Assembly: GCA_035620895.1 (NCBI GenBank)
Contig: DASPFY010000038.1
Span: forward strand, 1-32,361
Direction of reading: 5' to 3'
DNA length: 32,361 bases
Source: TA-21 sp035620895
GTDB taxonomy: Archaea > Thermoproteota > Nitrososphaeria > Nitrososphaerales > Nitrososphaeraceae
The notes under the pieces are model-generated. The model made no database searches, had not been told where the DNA came from, and saw only the letters and a list, made by a program, of their open reading frames with translations. How positions within the stretch are numbered: position 1 is the first letter of the stretch; each line of letters begins with the position of its first letter. This document shows positions 8,900-16,927 of the stretch, one piece after another. The translations under genes and the position numbers were made by a program.

Positions 8900-9769
8900 A
8901 TGAAAATAGGTAGGATTCAGATAGAAGAAGTTGGAGAAACATACGGGGTAATCTCTCCTGATGGTAAAAAGATAATTACTAAGCTTGATTTTCAAGAACA
9001 GACTGGTGTTCCAATTCCTCAGACGATAAAGGAATTCATTGCAAGAGGATGGATTGACGAAGTTAACAAGTATATTTCCGATATTAAATTTAGTAACGAG
9101 ATTAACCATGATGATCTATTAACTCCCATTCCAGATCCATCAAAAATAATCTGTTTAGCTTTTAATTATTATGATCATGCAAGAGACGCAGGACTTTCAC
9201 CTTCTGATGAACCTGTTATTTTTATAAAGCCCCGAACGACCTTGAACCATCCATTTAATGACGTGAAGTGTCCATATTTTGTACAACGCCTCGACTATGA
9301 GGCTGAATTAGCAATCATAATCGGAAAAAATACTAAAAATATTGAACCTGAAAAAGCAGGTGATTGTATATTTGGATATACTATACTGCATGATGTTTCA
9401 GCCAGAGACATCCAATTCAAAGATAAACAATTTACAAGAGGAAAAAGTATTGATACATTTGCACCCTGCGGGCCTTGGATAACAACCAAAGACGAAATTC
9501 GTGATCCTCAGAATCTACAAATTGTTACAAAGGTCAATGGCGAAACTAGGCAAAATTCTTCAAGTAGCAAAATGGTAATATCGATTGAGAAAATAATCTC
9601 AAGTCTAAGTAAAGTTATGACTTTAGAATCTGGAGATATTATATCTACTGGAACTCCAGCAGGAGTCGCAATGTCGATGAAGGAACCAAAGTACCTAAAG
9701 GACGGCGATGTCGTAGAAATAACAATAGAAAATTTGGGTACTATTAGAAATCGAATTACTTTTGTATAG
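8900..9769 (+). CDS. Fumarylacetoacetate hydrolase (FAH) family protein
   Basis: FAH-superfamily enzyme, a divalent-metal hydrolase/decarboxylase/isomerase acting on small oxo-acids. The C-terminal catalytic domain starts near residue 85 (IICLAFNYYDHA). It contains PVIFIKPRTTL, the metal ligands in LDYEAELAIIIGK (E-x-E) and the downstream Asp in TILHDVSARDIQ, the RGKSIDTFAPCGPW segment, and SGDIISTGTPAGVA near the end. Length 289 is typical. It begins 5 nt after gltX. The substrate cannot be told from sequence; acylpyruvate hydrolase or oxaloacetate decarboxylase activity are family possibilities. Confidence 0.9.
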   Translation: MKIGRIQIEEVGETYGVISPDGKKIITKLDFQEQTGVPIPQTIKEFIARGWIDEVNKYISDIKFSNEINHDDLLTPIPDPSKIICLAFNYYDHARDAGLSPSDEPVIFIKPRTTLNHPFNDVKCPYFVQRLDYEAELAIIIGKNTKNIEPEKAGDCIFGYTILHDVSARDIQFKDKQFTRGKSIDTFAPCGPWITTKDEIRDPQNLQIVTKVNGETRQNSSSSKMVISIEKIISSLSKVMTLESGDIISTGTPAGVAMSMKEPKYLKDGDVVEITIENLGTIRNRITFV

Positions 9770-9782
9770 TATTGAAACCAAA

Positions 9783-10073
9783 TTACTGCGTTTTATCTTG
9801 GGTAATCTTTCTTAATCTGATTACTTCTTTTTCCAAAATATGGCAGTAACTCTTGTATAATTCCATTAATGTGGATCTTATGCTGGCTAACTGGATTGAA
9901 ATATTGAGAGATTGCAAGCAGGTGTCTAAAGAGCGTTCTGTTGCGAATATATTCATTGATTCTTTGAATGATTCAAGCAATTGTTGATGCTCAGAACTAT
10001 TTTCATTAATTAGTTTCTCAATATCATCTACACTTTTAGAATCATTTTCATGATAATTGTCAAACTTGAACAT
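9783..10073 (-). CDS. Small helical protein of unknown function
   Basis: I do not recognise this 96-residue protein. It is polar and strongly helical in appearance, with no membrane segment and a single Cys pair too far apart to suggest a metal site. It converges on the FAH gene with a 13-nt gap. Support for it being real: it fills the space between two genes, it has a GAGG 5 nt before the ATG, and a good minus-strand TATA box lies about 27 nt upstream of the start. It is divergent from the flavoprotein gene. Confidence 0.6.
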   Translation of the reverse strand: MFKFDNYHENDSKSVDDIEKLINENSSEHQQLLESFKESMNIFATERSLDTCLQSLNISIQLASIRSTLMELYKSYCHILEKEVIRLRKITQDKTQ

Positions 10074-10096
10074 ACTGCCTCATATTGACAAGTGGA

Positions 10097-10104
10097 AATA
10101 TATT
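10097..10104 (-). promoter_or_regulatory. TATA box for the 96-residue protein gene
   Basis: AATATATT on the minus strand is centred about 27 nt upstream of the ATG at 10073, the usual archaeal promoter spacing for a leaderless or nearly leaderless transcript. Confidence 0.5.
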
Positions 10105-10210
10105 AAGCTCATTGGTCTTTCATTCAAAATAGCAAGATTTTCCTGAGAATCACTCATTTCAATCTTTAAATTAATAATGTATTTATTTGTCGGCTCAAGT
10201 TCAAAATTGT

Positions 10211-11053
10211 ATGGTGGTAGACAACAAGGGCATCATATCGTATATAAGAGTATTAAAGGAAGATTTGATGATATTTAGAATAAAACCATCGGAAAGTATG
10301 GTTCCGGATTTCAAGGCAGGTCAATTCTTGACAATAGGATTGCATGTGCCTTCTGAGGGAAAAATAGTAAGAAGAGCATACTCATTAGCCTCTCCTCCAG
10401 AGCAAAAAAATGTCTTTGAGTTGCTTGTTAGATGGGTAAAAAAGCCTGTACCAGGACGATTGACTACTGAATTATTCAACAGAAGAGAACTCGACGAAAT
10501 ATTTTGGGTAAAGCCAACAGGAGCGTTTACAATAGACGAGAAGAAACATGATGGTACTCCTGACGACAGAAGGATGGTACTTATTGGTGGTGGAACCGGA
10601 TTAGCGCCATTTATTTCCTATGCTCTTCATTTAAAATCAATAGGCAGCAAGCGGGAGGTTGTAATCTTACATGGTGCAAGTTATGTTGATGAGCTCAGTT
10701 ATAGAGAGATTCTAACAGAACTTGAGAATGAAAGTTTGGATAGTGGAAAAGATAAGTGGAATTTCAGATATCGTGCCAGTATTAGTAGACCTCAGGAATG
10801 GTTCAACAGAAGTTGGAATGGTCAGAAAGGAAGGGTAGAATCATTTTTAAGACCAAAACTAGGAACTGATAAATCTCCTCTGGAAGAGCTTGTTGGAGAA
10901 TCAATTACCCCTGAAAATACTATTTTCTATGTGTGTGGATGGCAAGGAACAGTTGATGGTGCTTTGGACTATCTAATTCCAAAAGGTTTTGTTACGGAAA
11001 GAAATAAGAAAAAAGATGGAAGTTATGCTGTGAAGTTTGAGTCTTATGGATAG
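10211..11053 (+). CDS. Ferredoxin-NADP+ reductase-like flavoprotein
   Basis: Flavin oxidoreductase of the ferredoxin-NADP reductase superfamily, moving electrons between NAD(P)H and a small iron-sulfur protein or other acceptor. The FAD-binding barrel shows AGQFLTIGL and RRAYSLASPP (the RxYS flavin motif). The NAD(P)-binding domain has IGGGTGLAPFISY, and the C-terminal part has FYVCGWQGTVDGAL. I chose the ATG at 10211. A TTG at 10187 gives 8 more residues but lies only about 20 nt from the apparent TATA box (TTTAAATT, 10165-10172), too close to be transcribed. The partner ferredoxin is not encoded here. Confidence 0.87.
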   Translation: MVVDNKGIISYIRVLKEDLMIFRIKPSESMVPDFKAGQFLTIGLHVPSEGKIVRRAYSLASPPEQKNVFELLVRWVKKPVPGRLTTELFNRRELDEIFWVKPTGAFTIDEKKHDGTPDDRRMVLIGGGTGLAPFISYALHLKSIGSKREVVILHGASYVDELSYREILTELENESLDSGKDKWNFRYRASISRPQEWFNRSWNGQKGRVESFLRPKLGTDKSPLEELVGESITPENTIFYVCGWQGTVDGALDYLIPKGFVTERNKKKDGSYAVKFESYG

Positions 11054-11095
11054 GCTTTGGAAAATGCTGTGTCGTACAGCCCTAGAAACCTTAAC

Positions 11096-11103
11096 CTTAT
11101 ATC
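11096..11103 (+). promoter_or_regulatory. TATA box for the 113-residue protein gene
   Basis: CTTATATC is centred about 27 nt before the ATG at 11127, predicting a leaderless transcript independent of the upstream reductase gene. Confidence 0.5.
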
Positions 11104-11126
11104 AAGGATAAATGTGACCATAAGAT

Positions 11127-11468
11127 ATGAAATTTGAATATGAAGAATTTTCCACTATTGAAGAATTTTTTTTATATCTTGTATCCGTTGCACCGTACAT
11201 GAAGCAAGTTCTGCCTGCTAGTTCATATAAAGGATACGTATTCTCCATTCTGCCACTGACCCCTGTGTCTGGAGACATACTGATGATGATTTATGCTAGG
11301 GGGAATATGGAACCAGGACTAATCGAATTTGATATTTCAACAAAGAAATACAAAACGGTTCCAGCGGTGGAAAGAGCTGACAAGAACTATTTCATAATAC
11401 TGAAACCAAAGATTGCAACGATTGCAGATACTGCAATTAAAGAAATCGAAAGTCTTGGTAAGAGCTAA
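11127..11468 (+). CDS. Hypothetical protein (113 residues)
   Basis: Not recognised. It is a mixed alpha/beta protein without signal peptide, cysteines or metal motifs. Pattern: an acidic N-terminal helix (FEYEEFSTIEEFFLYL), a central hydrophobic strand region (YVFSILPL, GDILMMIYARG) and a lysine-rich C-terminal helix. It has its own TATA box at leaderless spacing and converges with the radical SAM gene 21 nt downstream. The composition and promoter make it a believable gene; function unknown. Confidence 0.75.
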   Translation: MKFEYEEFSTIEEFFLYLVSVAPYMKQVLPASSYKGYVFSILPLTPVSGDILMMIYARGNMEPGLIEFDISTKKYKTVPAVERADKNYFIILKPKIATIADTAIKEIESLGKS

Positions 11469-11489
11469 AGATAAAAATAATCTTTAATC

Positions 11490-13082
11490 TTATAATTTTG
11501 GAGAGAGGGATTCAGATACCGATCTACTTTTGGAGTATTTCTCTACGATATCTTCAGGTACACGGCCATTGAACAATTGTTTTGACAAGCCCTTCAGGTA
11601 TCTCATTATCGCCCAGGTTCCTGCCTTTATCAATACGGCCATAAAGACTTTCATTGCGGGTCCATATGTCTTGTTGCGAATAATTATCGGAATTATGTCA
11701 TTTATAACTCTCAGGTTAAACTGCCAGCATTTCCAAAACAAAGCAAATTGAGATTCGTTCAAATTCCCAAAATGCATTGAATTCCTTTCAGAAAAATCTT
11801 GATACAAAAGTGGAGCTACAAGACCACTCATTTTCATTCGTCTGAAGTCATCTATCAAGTCAATTGTGTATTGTGTTTCGTCTGGTGTTTCATCAGGCCA
11901 ACCAATGATTAAAGTTAAGGCAGGGAACCAATGATTTTCATTCAAAATCCTGCAACCTTCTCTTACTACCACCCCCCATTCGTCGGGTTGGAATGGTTTT
12001 GTCTTTACTCCAAGATGTTTTTTGACCATTCGTGGCGCTACAGTTTCTACGCCCAGATTTGTAGCTAGCCATCTTCCACTTGATTCCATGTCATTTATTC
12101 TGGATAAATCTCTAATAAGATTTGGAGAAGATGCCACAGCAGAAAGGGTCATGTGAGTAGTACCTATGAAATTAGCACCGGTTGACTTGAGGCCCTTCCA
12201 AAGTTCAGTAATAGCATCTGCATTTGGAATGAAATCCTTGTTATCACATCCATATAGTAACATCTCATCAGATTGAAGCCAAATAGAATCAAAACCATAT
12301 CGCAAGTTTATACTAGCTTCAGCTTGCAGTCTTTCCAGTGGGATATCTTTCTTTGAACGCTTATTTACGTCGCAAAAATCACAACCTCTCCCACATCCCC
12401 TCATAGCCTCTACCAGTGAGTTTACTGTGGGACCTTGTATCGGAGGAATGTTTTCGATATTTCTAACGAATGTGTGTAGCAACTCCGGTGCATCACCAGC
12501 TTCAAGATCATGAAAAAGATCCAATGCCAACTCATCTGCTTCACCAATTACAACTGTATCAATTCCGTGAATTTTCATTCTATCAGGTTTTGCAAGTTCC
12601 CACGAACCATTGCCACCAACAACAACCTTAAAGCCATATTTCTTTTTGAGTTGAATTACTGAAGCGCACATTTTCTTAAATTTCATGGCTACATATGATA
12701 ACTTTTCAGGCGACATAGTTGTCGTCACTGGTGCCATACCCAATGGGTCCATAACATTTATTCCAACGACTGTGGTGTTCGGCCCTATGGATTTTTCCAG
12801 CATCTCTGGATGTGCAATTACAATCTCGTCTCTTTGGTACTCCTTTAATAATGCGCTTTCGATCCTTCGCAGTCCACATTGAGCAACTTTTACTTCGCCT
12901 GTGTTTTTGTCGGTTTCAACGCTTGGACAAAATAACTTGTCAAATACAAATTCTGGTACGAGCTCATATGGACCACAAGCAATAAATCCATAAAGAAAAT
13001 TACCTCTATAATTTGTCATAAGGCTACGGTCTGCTGTTAACACTACACGTTTACCATCTGACATCTCTTTTCTAATCCTCAA
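11490..13082 (-). CDS. B12-binding-domain radical SAM protein (possible GDGT ring synthase homologue)
   Basis: 530-residue enzyme with an N-terminal Rossmann-like region of the cobalamin-binding kind (VVGINVMDPLG near 105, VVVGGNGSWEL near 153, VVIGEADELALDLF near 177). A radical SAM core follows, whose [4Fe-4S] ligands are C230, C234 and C237 in MRGCGRGCDFC. ALTLIIGWPDETPDE marks a later barrel strand. The classical DxHxxG cobalamin motif is not evident, so B12 may be bound weakly or not at all. Archaeal members include GDGT ring synthases (GrsA/B) and calditol synthase acting on membrane tetraethers; assignment to Grs is a hypothesis. The TATA box at 13102-13108 puts transcription start near 13079, so TTG 13082 or ATG 13064 may be the start. 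Confidence 0.85.
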   Translation of the reverse strand: MRIRKEMSDGKRVVLTADRSLMTNYRGNFLYGFIACGPYELVPEFVFDKLFCPSVETDKNTGEVKVAQCGLRRIESALLKEYQRDEIVIAHPEMLEKSIGPNTTVVGINVMDPLGMAPVTTTMSPEKLSYVAMKFKKMCASVIQLKKKYGFKVVVGGNGSWELAKPDRMKIHGIDTVVIGEADELALDLFHDLEAGDAPELLHTFVRNIENIPPIQGPTVNSLVEAMRGCGRGCDFCDVNKRSKKDIPLERLQAEASINLRYGFDSIWLQSDEMLLYGCDNKDFIPNADAITELWKGLKSTGANFIGTTHMTLSAVASSPNLIRDLSRINDMESSGRWLATNLGVETVAPRMVKKHLGVKTKPFQPDEWGVVVREGCRILNENHWFPALTLIIGWPDETPDETQYTIDLIDDFRRMKMSGLVAPLLYQDFSERNSMHFGNLNESQFALFWKCWQFNLRVINDIIPIIIRNKTYGPAMKVFMAVLIKAGTWAIMRYLKGLSKQLFNGRVPEDIVEKYSKSRSVSESLSPKL

Positions 13083-13101
13083 ATTCGTTAACGTATTTGG
13101 G

Positions 13102-13108
13102 TATAAAT
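13102..13108 (-). promoter_or_regulatory. TATA box for the radical SAM gene
   Basis: ATTTATA on the minus strand is centred about 26 nt from position 13079. That lies inside the TTG start codon at 13082-13080 and 15 nt before the in-frame ATG at 13064. It supports a very short or absent leader but does not settle which codon is used. Confidence 0.5.
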
Positions 13109-13139
13109 CTATTACTATACTGTTACCAATATTGATTAT

Positions 13140-13562
13140 TTAATACAAACCTGTTCGATGACCTTTTATTAGAATTGATTTTAGCTGTCTATGGGCCAAA
13201 ATATTAAGGGCTGAAAGAAACGAAACCCATCTGTAAGAAGCATGTTCATAAGAAATTACTATATCTCTGGTAGGAGTTGTCGCAAAATAGAATTTGACTT
13301 CCTTATGGGATCTTATGCCATTCAATTTCATATAGGAATATCTTATTGTTCCAATAAATGACATGACATCGAGAAATCTTATTCCAGTTTCTTCTCTTAC
13401 TTCTCTAATCAATGTATCTAGCTCCGATTCTCCGAGTTCTTTATGCCCTTGTGGAAAACCCCACGAACCTCTTCTATTCTTTAGGATAAGAAATTCAGGT
13501 TCTTTAACAGGATTCGGTGGGTTGTATCGTATTACAGCACCAATAGAGGTTTCCAGGAATAT
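13140..13562 (-). CDS. NUDIX hydrolase without a canonical start codon
   Basis: Hydrolyses a nucleoside diphosphate linked to another moiety. The complete NUDIX box is present, G-x5-E-x7-REVREETGI, at roughly 13395-13450, preceded by the strand SIGAVIRYNPP and the WGFPQGH segment typical of Ap4A hydrolase/RppH-like members. The open frame runs from the in-frame stop at 13574-13572 and contains no ATG, GTG or TTG before the conserved N-terminal strand. Candidates are ATA (13562), drawn here, or CTG (13556). A GAGGT Shine-Dalgarno-like sequence sits at 13566-13570, 3 nt from ATA and 9 nt from CTG. Restricting the start to a TTG at 13412 would delete half of the NUDIX box and is surely wrong. 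Confidence 0.75.
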   Translation of the reverse strand: MFLETSIGAVIRYNPPNPVKEPEFLILKNRRGSWGFPQGHKELGESELDTLIREVREETGIRFLDVMSFIGTIRYSYMKLNGIRSHKEVKFYFATTPTRDIVISYEHASYRWVSFLSALNILAHRQLKSILIKGHRTGLY

Positions 13563-13565
13563 TCT

Positions 13566-13570
13566 ACCTC
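13566..13570 (-). promoter_or_regulatory. Shine-Dalgarno sequence deciding the NUDIX start
   Basis: GAGGT on the minus strand lies immediately before the conserved NUDIX N-terminus. It argues that initiation occurs at one of the next codons (ATA 13562 or CTG 13556) and not internally at the TTG at 13412. Confidence 0.5.
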
Positions 13571-13731
13571 TTTATTTTACTACCGCAGCTAATTATAATT
13601 TTTATTGATTCTTTATTTTTAGATTTTAGTATAAACAAATTCTGAATTACTTTCTCATGAACAAATTGGTTGGAATCATAAAAACATAATTAACCTAAAG
13701 ATATTAATGTGTAAATCTAAGTCGAAATCAT

Positions 13732-13808
13732 GGGCCGATCGTCTAGTCCGGTAGGATACGGCATTGGCATTGCTGAGGTCGTGGGTTCGAATCCCACTCG
13801 GTCCACCA
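13732..13808 (+). tRNA. tRNA-Ala (anticodon GGC), CCA encoded
   Basis: The acceptor GGGCCGA pairs with TCGGTCC and includes a G3-U70 wobble pair, the universal alanine identity element. The anticodon stem CGGCA/TGCTG encloses TTGGCAT, giving anticodon GGC (Ala, GCC/GCU). The T-arm is GTGGG-TTCGAAT-CCCAC. Discriminator A is followed by an encoded CCA (13806-13808), unlike the tRNA-Leu in this window. No intron. Confidence 0.96.
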
Positions 13809-13926
13809 TTAATCTGTATAGTATTATTCACGTATAGTTCAACAAGTTTTCTTCAAGTTTCAGCCAAGCTGCTATTTATGAAGAACCGATAATGTATTTA
13901 TTCATTGGATAAGTAATTGTACACTA

Positions 13927-14682
13927 TTGTATTTCGTAAATTGGCAACGAGAAATATCCATTAAGGAGATTGATGGTAAAAAGGTTGTTGTCAAACGGAA
14001 TAAGATAAGCAAAAATTTACATGATTACCTTATTGCCATTTCATATACTATCCTCTCGATTCTTCTTGCACATCCTTCAGCGCCACCCCAACTTGGTAAC
14101 AAGATGACATCAAACGAAGGAACTGAAATGAGGGAAAAATTACGTTCTATTGGGATTCCCACACCATCTCTAATATTGATTTCAGATAATTTCTTAATAG
14201 AAGAATTTATTCCAGGGGGAAATCTTCATGAAGCGCTATCAAATGGAACCGATTTTTCATTAGCATTTAGTGCAGGAATTATCACAGGAAGGCTCCACAA
14301 GTCAGGTTACTCATTCATAGATAATAAATCTCAAAATTTTCTTGTAAGTTCAAATGTAAGTTCAATGAGAAAGGTTTTGCGAACTGATCTGGCTTTTATA
14401 CAGAAAAAAAATTCAATTTTTGCAAGAAGTATGGACATAGGTTCATTTTTGGGCAGCTTGTCAGGATTGGATATTAGAAAGTATAAGGTAGTACAAGATG
14501 CTTTCTGCGAAGGATATTATTCTGAAGTAAAAACCCCAATTCCTTACCTCTCAATACCTTTAAGAAACATCCTGGGCTTTGGACTAAGTCTCAGTTCAAA
14601 TTGGATAGTCAACGTTCTACAAGATTCAGAGAAATTAGTATCATATAGGAGGAAGTTCGGTTTTTCTGTCAAATCCACCTGA
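13927..14682 (+). CDS. Divergent Bud32/RIO-like protein kinase
   Basis: 251 residues resembling small archaeal atypical kinases. The probable ATP-anchoring lysine is K23 in VVVKRN. A Bud32-like GIPTPSLI then IEEFIPGGNL hinge follows at 76-100, then GRLHKSGYSFIDNKSQNF, where D132 and N137 stand where the catalytic loop HGD...N would be. D154 in RTDLAFI replaces the DFG aspartate. The glycine-rich loop is absent and the catalytic loop lacks the usual HGD/HRD wording, so activity is uncertain. True Bud32 (KEOPS) is better conserved, so this is probably a paralogue. The start is TTG 13927; its 3' end overlaps the convergent Cys-rich gene by 42 nt. Confidence 0.65.
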   Translation: MYFVNWQREISIKEIDGKKVVVKRNKISKNLHDYLIAISYTILSILLAHPSAPPQLGNKMTSNEGTEMREKLRSIGIPTPSLILISDNFLIEEFIPGGNLHEALSNGTDFSLAFSAGIITGRLHKSGYSFIDNKSQNFLVSSNVSSMRKVLRTDLAFIQKKNSIFARSMDIGSFLGSLSGLDIRKYKVVQDAFCEGYYSEVKTPIPYLSIPLRNILGFGLSLSSNWIVNVLQDSEKLVSYRRKFGFSVKST

Positions 14683-15027
14683 ACCGAATTTGCAGTAGAA
14701 GCATTGATCAGACTGCATGTAAGTCAATTTTTGTATCAAAATAGCCCTTATTTTTAATGCAAATTTTGTCATCAATCTATACTTTAGAGGCATTGAAGGA
14801 ATGACTTCATCAAAATATACGTTATAGTGATCTGGGCAGAACTTTAAGGTAATTTGTGCCCTATGTTTACTATTAGATTCCTTGTTTGCAGAAATATTTT
14901 TTGCTACACTAATTTGTTCTCTAATATACTCATGTTTTGGACAAGGGCAGTCTTTTCCCCCTGGATGTTTGTAAGCAGGTGTATTTTTCCAATCAAAATC
15001 TGGAAAATCTTTTTCAAATTCGTCCAT
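14641..15027 (-). CDS. Cys/His-containing small protein, unknown function
   Basis: 128 residues, not recognised. Potential metal ligands fall in three groups: C27, C29 and H32 (CPCPKH), C64 and H67 (CPDH), and C109 and C112 (CFYC). They are well suited to one zinc site or an Fe-S cluster. The middle carries a basic amphipathic stretch (LKYRLMTKFALKIRAI). The ATG at 15027 has a TATA-like CTTTATATC around 15057-15066, predicting a leader of about 8 nt. The last 42 nt overlap the convergent kinase gene on the other strand. Confidence 0.6.
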   Translation of the reverse strand: MDEFEKDFPDFDWKNTPAYKHPGGKDCPCPKHEYIREQISVAKNISANKESNSKHRAQITLKFCPDHYNVYFDEVIPSMPLKYRLMTKFALKIRAILIQKLTYMQSDQCFYCKFGSGGFDRKTELPPI

Positions 15028-15134
15028 AATAGACTAACATTAGTGCCCACTTATCAGATATAAAGATATATCTAAATCTAATCGAACATTAATGATAAAA
15101 GTTATATTTTGAATATTTTAAAAACACGATAGAA

Positions 15135-16142
15135 GTGTTAAAAGAGCATAGCACAGACGGAAATAACAAGTCGTCCATGGTTACAAATATCGACAGGAAT
15201 GGGAATAATATTGACGGTTCAAGCAAGTATGTTGATTCGAATTTAAATACCCTGACAAAATTTAAGAAAACACTTCTTGCAGAGCAAAAAACTGGCGAAG
15301 AAAATGTAGAATCGCTTAATCAATCAATTGAATCTACCAAGATAGAAATTGATAAGCAAAGAATGGACCTAGAAGAACTTAGAACGAAACTAAAAAAAGT
15401 AAATGAGATGAAGGATTCAGAATATTCCAAGTATATTGAACTCAAAAATAATTTAATGGAAATTCGAAATAAGATGAAAAATCTTGATGAAAAGGCCAAT
15501 GACTCAGTGGGACACAAGTTGCGAAAAGAGAGGTTTGATATGATAAATTTAGCAAAAAATCTGGATCAAATTGAAAGAGATATTCAAACGAAAAAACTAA
15601 CTAAAGACGAAGAACGAAGACTTGTCGCTCGATCTAAAGAAATGGCCACAAGGTTACATTCGCTCAAGTTGATCCACAAGAAAGAGGATGATTATCGATC
15701 AATTTCTATCCAATATGATAAGTTGAAAACCAAAATTAATTCTATTTTTCAACAAAAATCAGAATTAGGAGATAAGATAGGCAAGTTAAAGGGCAGTTTG
15801 GACAAATTGCTAAATCAGAGGGAAAGCCTTTATGAAGAAAGAAGAAAAGCTAGGAGTGAATTAAGAGAAGCTGAAGCTAAACTAGAGATGGTGGATACAC
15901 AGCTAAATGCGATTGAATATAGACGTGCCAGGCAGGCCAGCTATAGAACAAGGTCTGGTACCACAGGAGATAAACGCGAATACAAATATGATAACTCTCA
16001 GGAAAGAATACGTAGAAATAAAGAAAATATGGAACTGTTGAATTTGGCTAAAGAGGCTGCTTTGAAAAAGATGTCAAGTGGAAGAAAACTAACATTTGAT
16101 GAGATGAAGCTCATATATGGTGACGAATTGTTACGTGATTAG
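15135..16142 (+). CDS. Archaeal coiled-coil protein
   Basis: 335 residues. About residues 40-260 are almost continuous heptad-rich coiled coil (E, K, L-rich, few prolines or aromatics). A short C-terminal module follows (LLNLAKEAALKKM then GRKLTFDEMKLIYGDELL) that ends the protein with a compact helical motif. The arrangement resembles the uncharacterised archaeal coiled-coil proteins of the COG1340 kind, from memory of the family and not checked. The start drawn is GTG 15135; the ATG at 15177 is an alternative. AMMECR1 follows after 37 nt and may be co-transcribed. Confidence 0.75.
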   Translation: MLKEHSTDGNNKSSMVTNIDRNGNNIDGSSKYVDSNLNTLTKFKKTLLAEQKTGEENVESLNQSIESTKIEIDKQRMDLEELRTKLKKVNEMKDSEYSKYIELKNNLMEIRNKMKNLDEKANDSVGHKLRKERFDMINLAKNLDQIERDIQTKKLTKDEERRLVARSKEMATRLHSLKLIHKKEDDYRSISIQYDKLKTKINSIFQQKSELGDKIGKLKGSLDKLLNQRESLYEERRKARSELREAEAKLEMVDTQLNAIEYRRARQASYRTRSGTTGDKREYKYDNSQERIRRNKENMELLNLAKEAALKKMSSGRKLTFDEMKLIYGDELLRD

Positions 16143-16179
16143 CTTTACCTTTTGCTAGCTGTCTAACGGTGGATAAATT

Positions 16180-16803
16180 ATGGACGCAGATGATATAACT
16201 ATTGAAGAGGGAATCGAACTTGTCAGACTGGCAAGAACATCTGTTGAGTCATACATAAAAAATGGGAAAATAATTATCTCTCCCATTAAGAGTAACAAAA
16301 AGTCGGGAGTCTTTGTTACAGTTTACCATCTTAATATTAAGAACAGCCAAAAAAATCTCCGTGGCTGCATTGGTTACATAATCCCATTAAAGAACATTCA
16401 TGATTTGGTAATCGCCTCTGCGATTAATGCTGCTACCAAAGATTTACGTTTCAATGCCATCAGCGAAAGAGAATTGGATGAAGTAATTTTTGAAGTCTCT
16501 GTGTTAACCAAACCCTTGCTAATTCGAGTAGATAATTCTGATGTATCTCTAAATAAGATAGTTATTGGAAGGGATGGTCTTATGCTAGAGAGTGTGTATG
16601 GCTCTGGTTTGTTTCTACCCCAAGTTCCAGTCGAACAAAAATGGAATGTTAGGGAATACCTCACAAATTTGTGCTACAAGGCAGGGGCGCCTTCTGACAC
16701 TTGGTTATTGCCCGATTCAAAACTATACACGTTTCACTCAATAATATTTAAAGAAAAATTACCAAATAGAGAAATCTGTGCTGAAAATTACAAAGTAAAT
16801 TAG
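16180..16803 (+). CDS. AMMECR1-domain protein (AmmeMemoRadiSam protein A)
   Basis: Whole-length AMMECR1 domain (207 residues), conserved from archaea to humans; molecular function unknown. The diagnostic LRGCIGY motif is at residues 60-66. ATKDLRFNAISERELDEVIFEVSVL, GRDGLMLESVYGSGLFLPQVPVEQKW and the GAPSDTW block follow in the usual order. GGTGG 8 nt before the ATG is a good ribosome-binding site, agreeing with translation from a message shared with the coiled-coil gene. Its usual partner family, MEMO, is encoded about 13 kb upstream. Confidence 0.93.
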   Translation: MDADDITIEEGIELVRLARTSVESYIKNGKIIISPIKSNKKSGVFVTVYHLNIKNSQKNLRGCIGYIIPLKNIHDLVIASAINAATKDLRFNAISERELDEVIFEVSVLTKPLLIRVDNSDVSLNKIVIGRDGLMLESVYGSGLFLPQVPVEQKWNVREYLTNLCYKAGAPSDTWLLPDSKLYTFHSIIFKEKLPNREICAENYKVN

Positions 16804-16897
16804 GAATATGGGTCAACCTAAAATCAAATTACCTTCCTAATGATAAATTGCATCATAAACCTGTTCTTTATTTGCGCTACTCGAATAAACCTATTCA

Positions 16898-16906
16898 ATA
16901 TATAAT
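16898..16906 (+). promoter_or_regulatory. TATA box fixing the glycosyltransferase start
   Basis: ATATATAAT is centred 26 nt before the ATG at 16928, predicting a leaderless transcript that begins at that ATG and excludes the in-frame GTG at 16910. Confidence 0.6.
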
Positions 16907-16927
16907 AAAGTGCAATCATTGAAATTT

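Noticed and set aside
11490..13082. AmmeMemoRadiSam radical SAM partner
   Set aside because: That family is PflA-like and shorter. This protein has a cobalamin-binding-type N-terminal domain and CxxxCxxC in the middle, so it belongs to another radical SAM group.
13140..13412. 90-residue NUDIX protein starting at TTG 13412
   Set aside because: This start would cut the Nudix box in half. The same frame continues upstream with the conserved N-terminal strand and the rest of the box.
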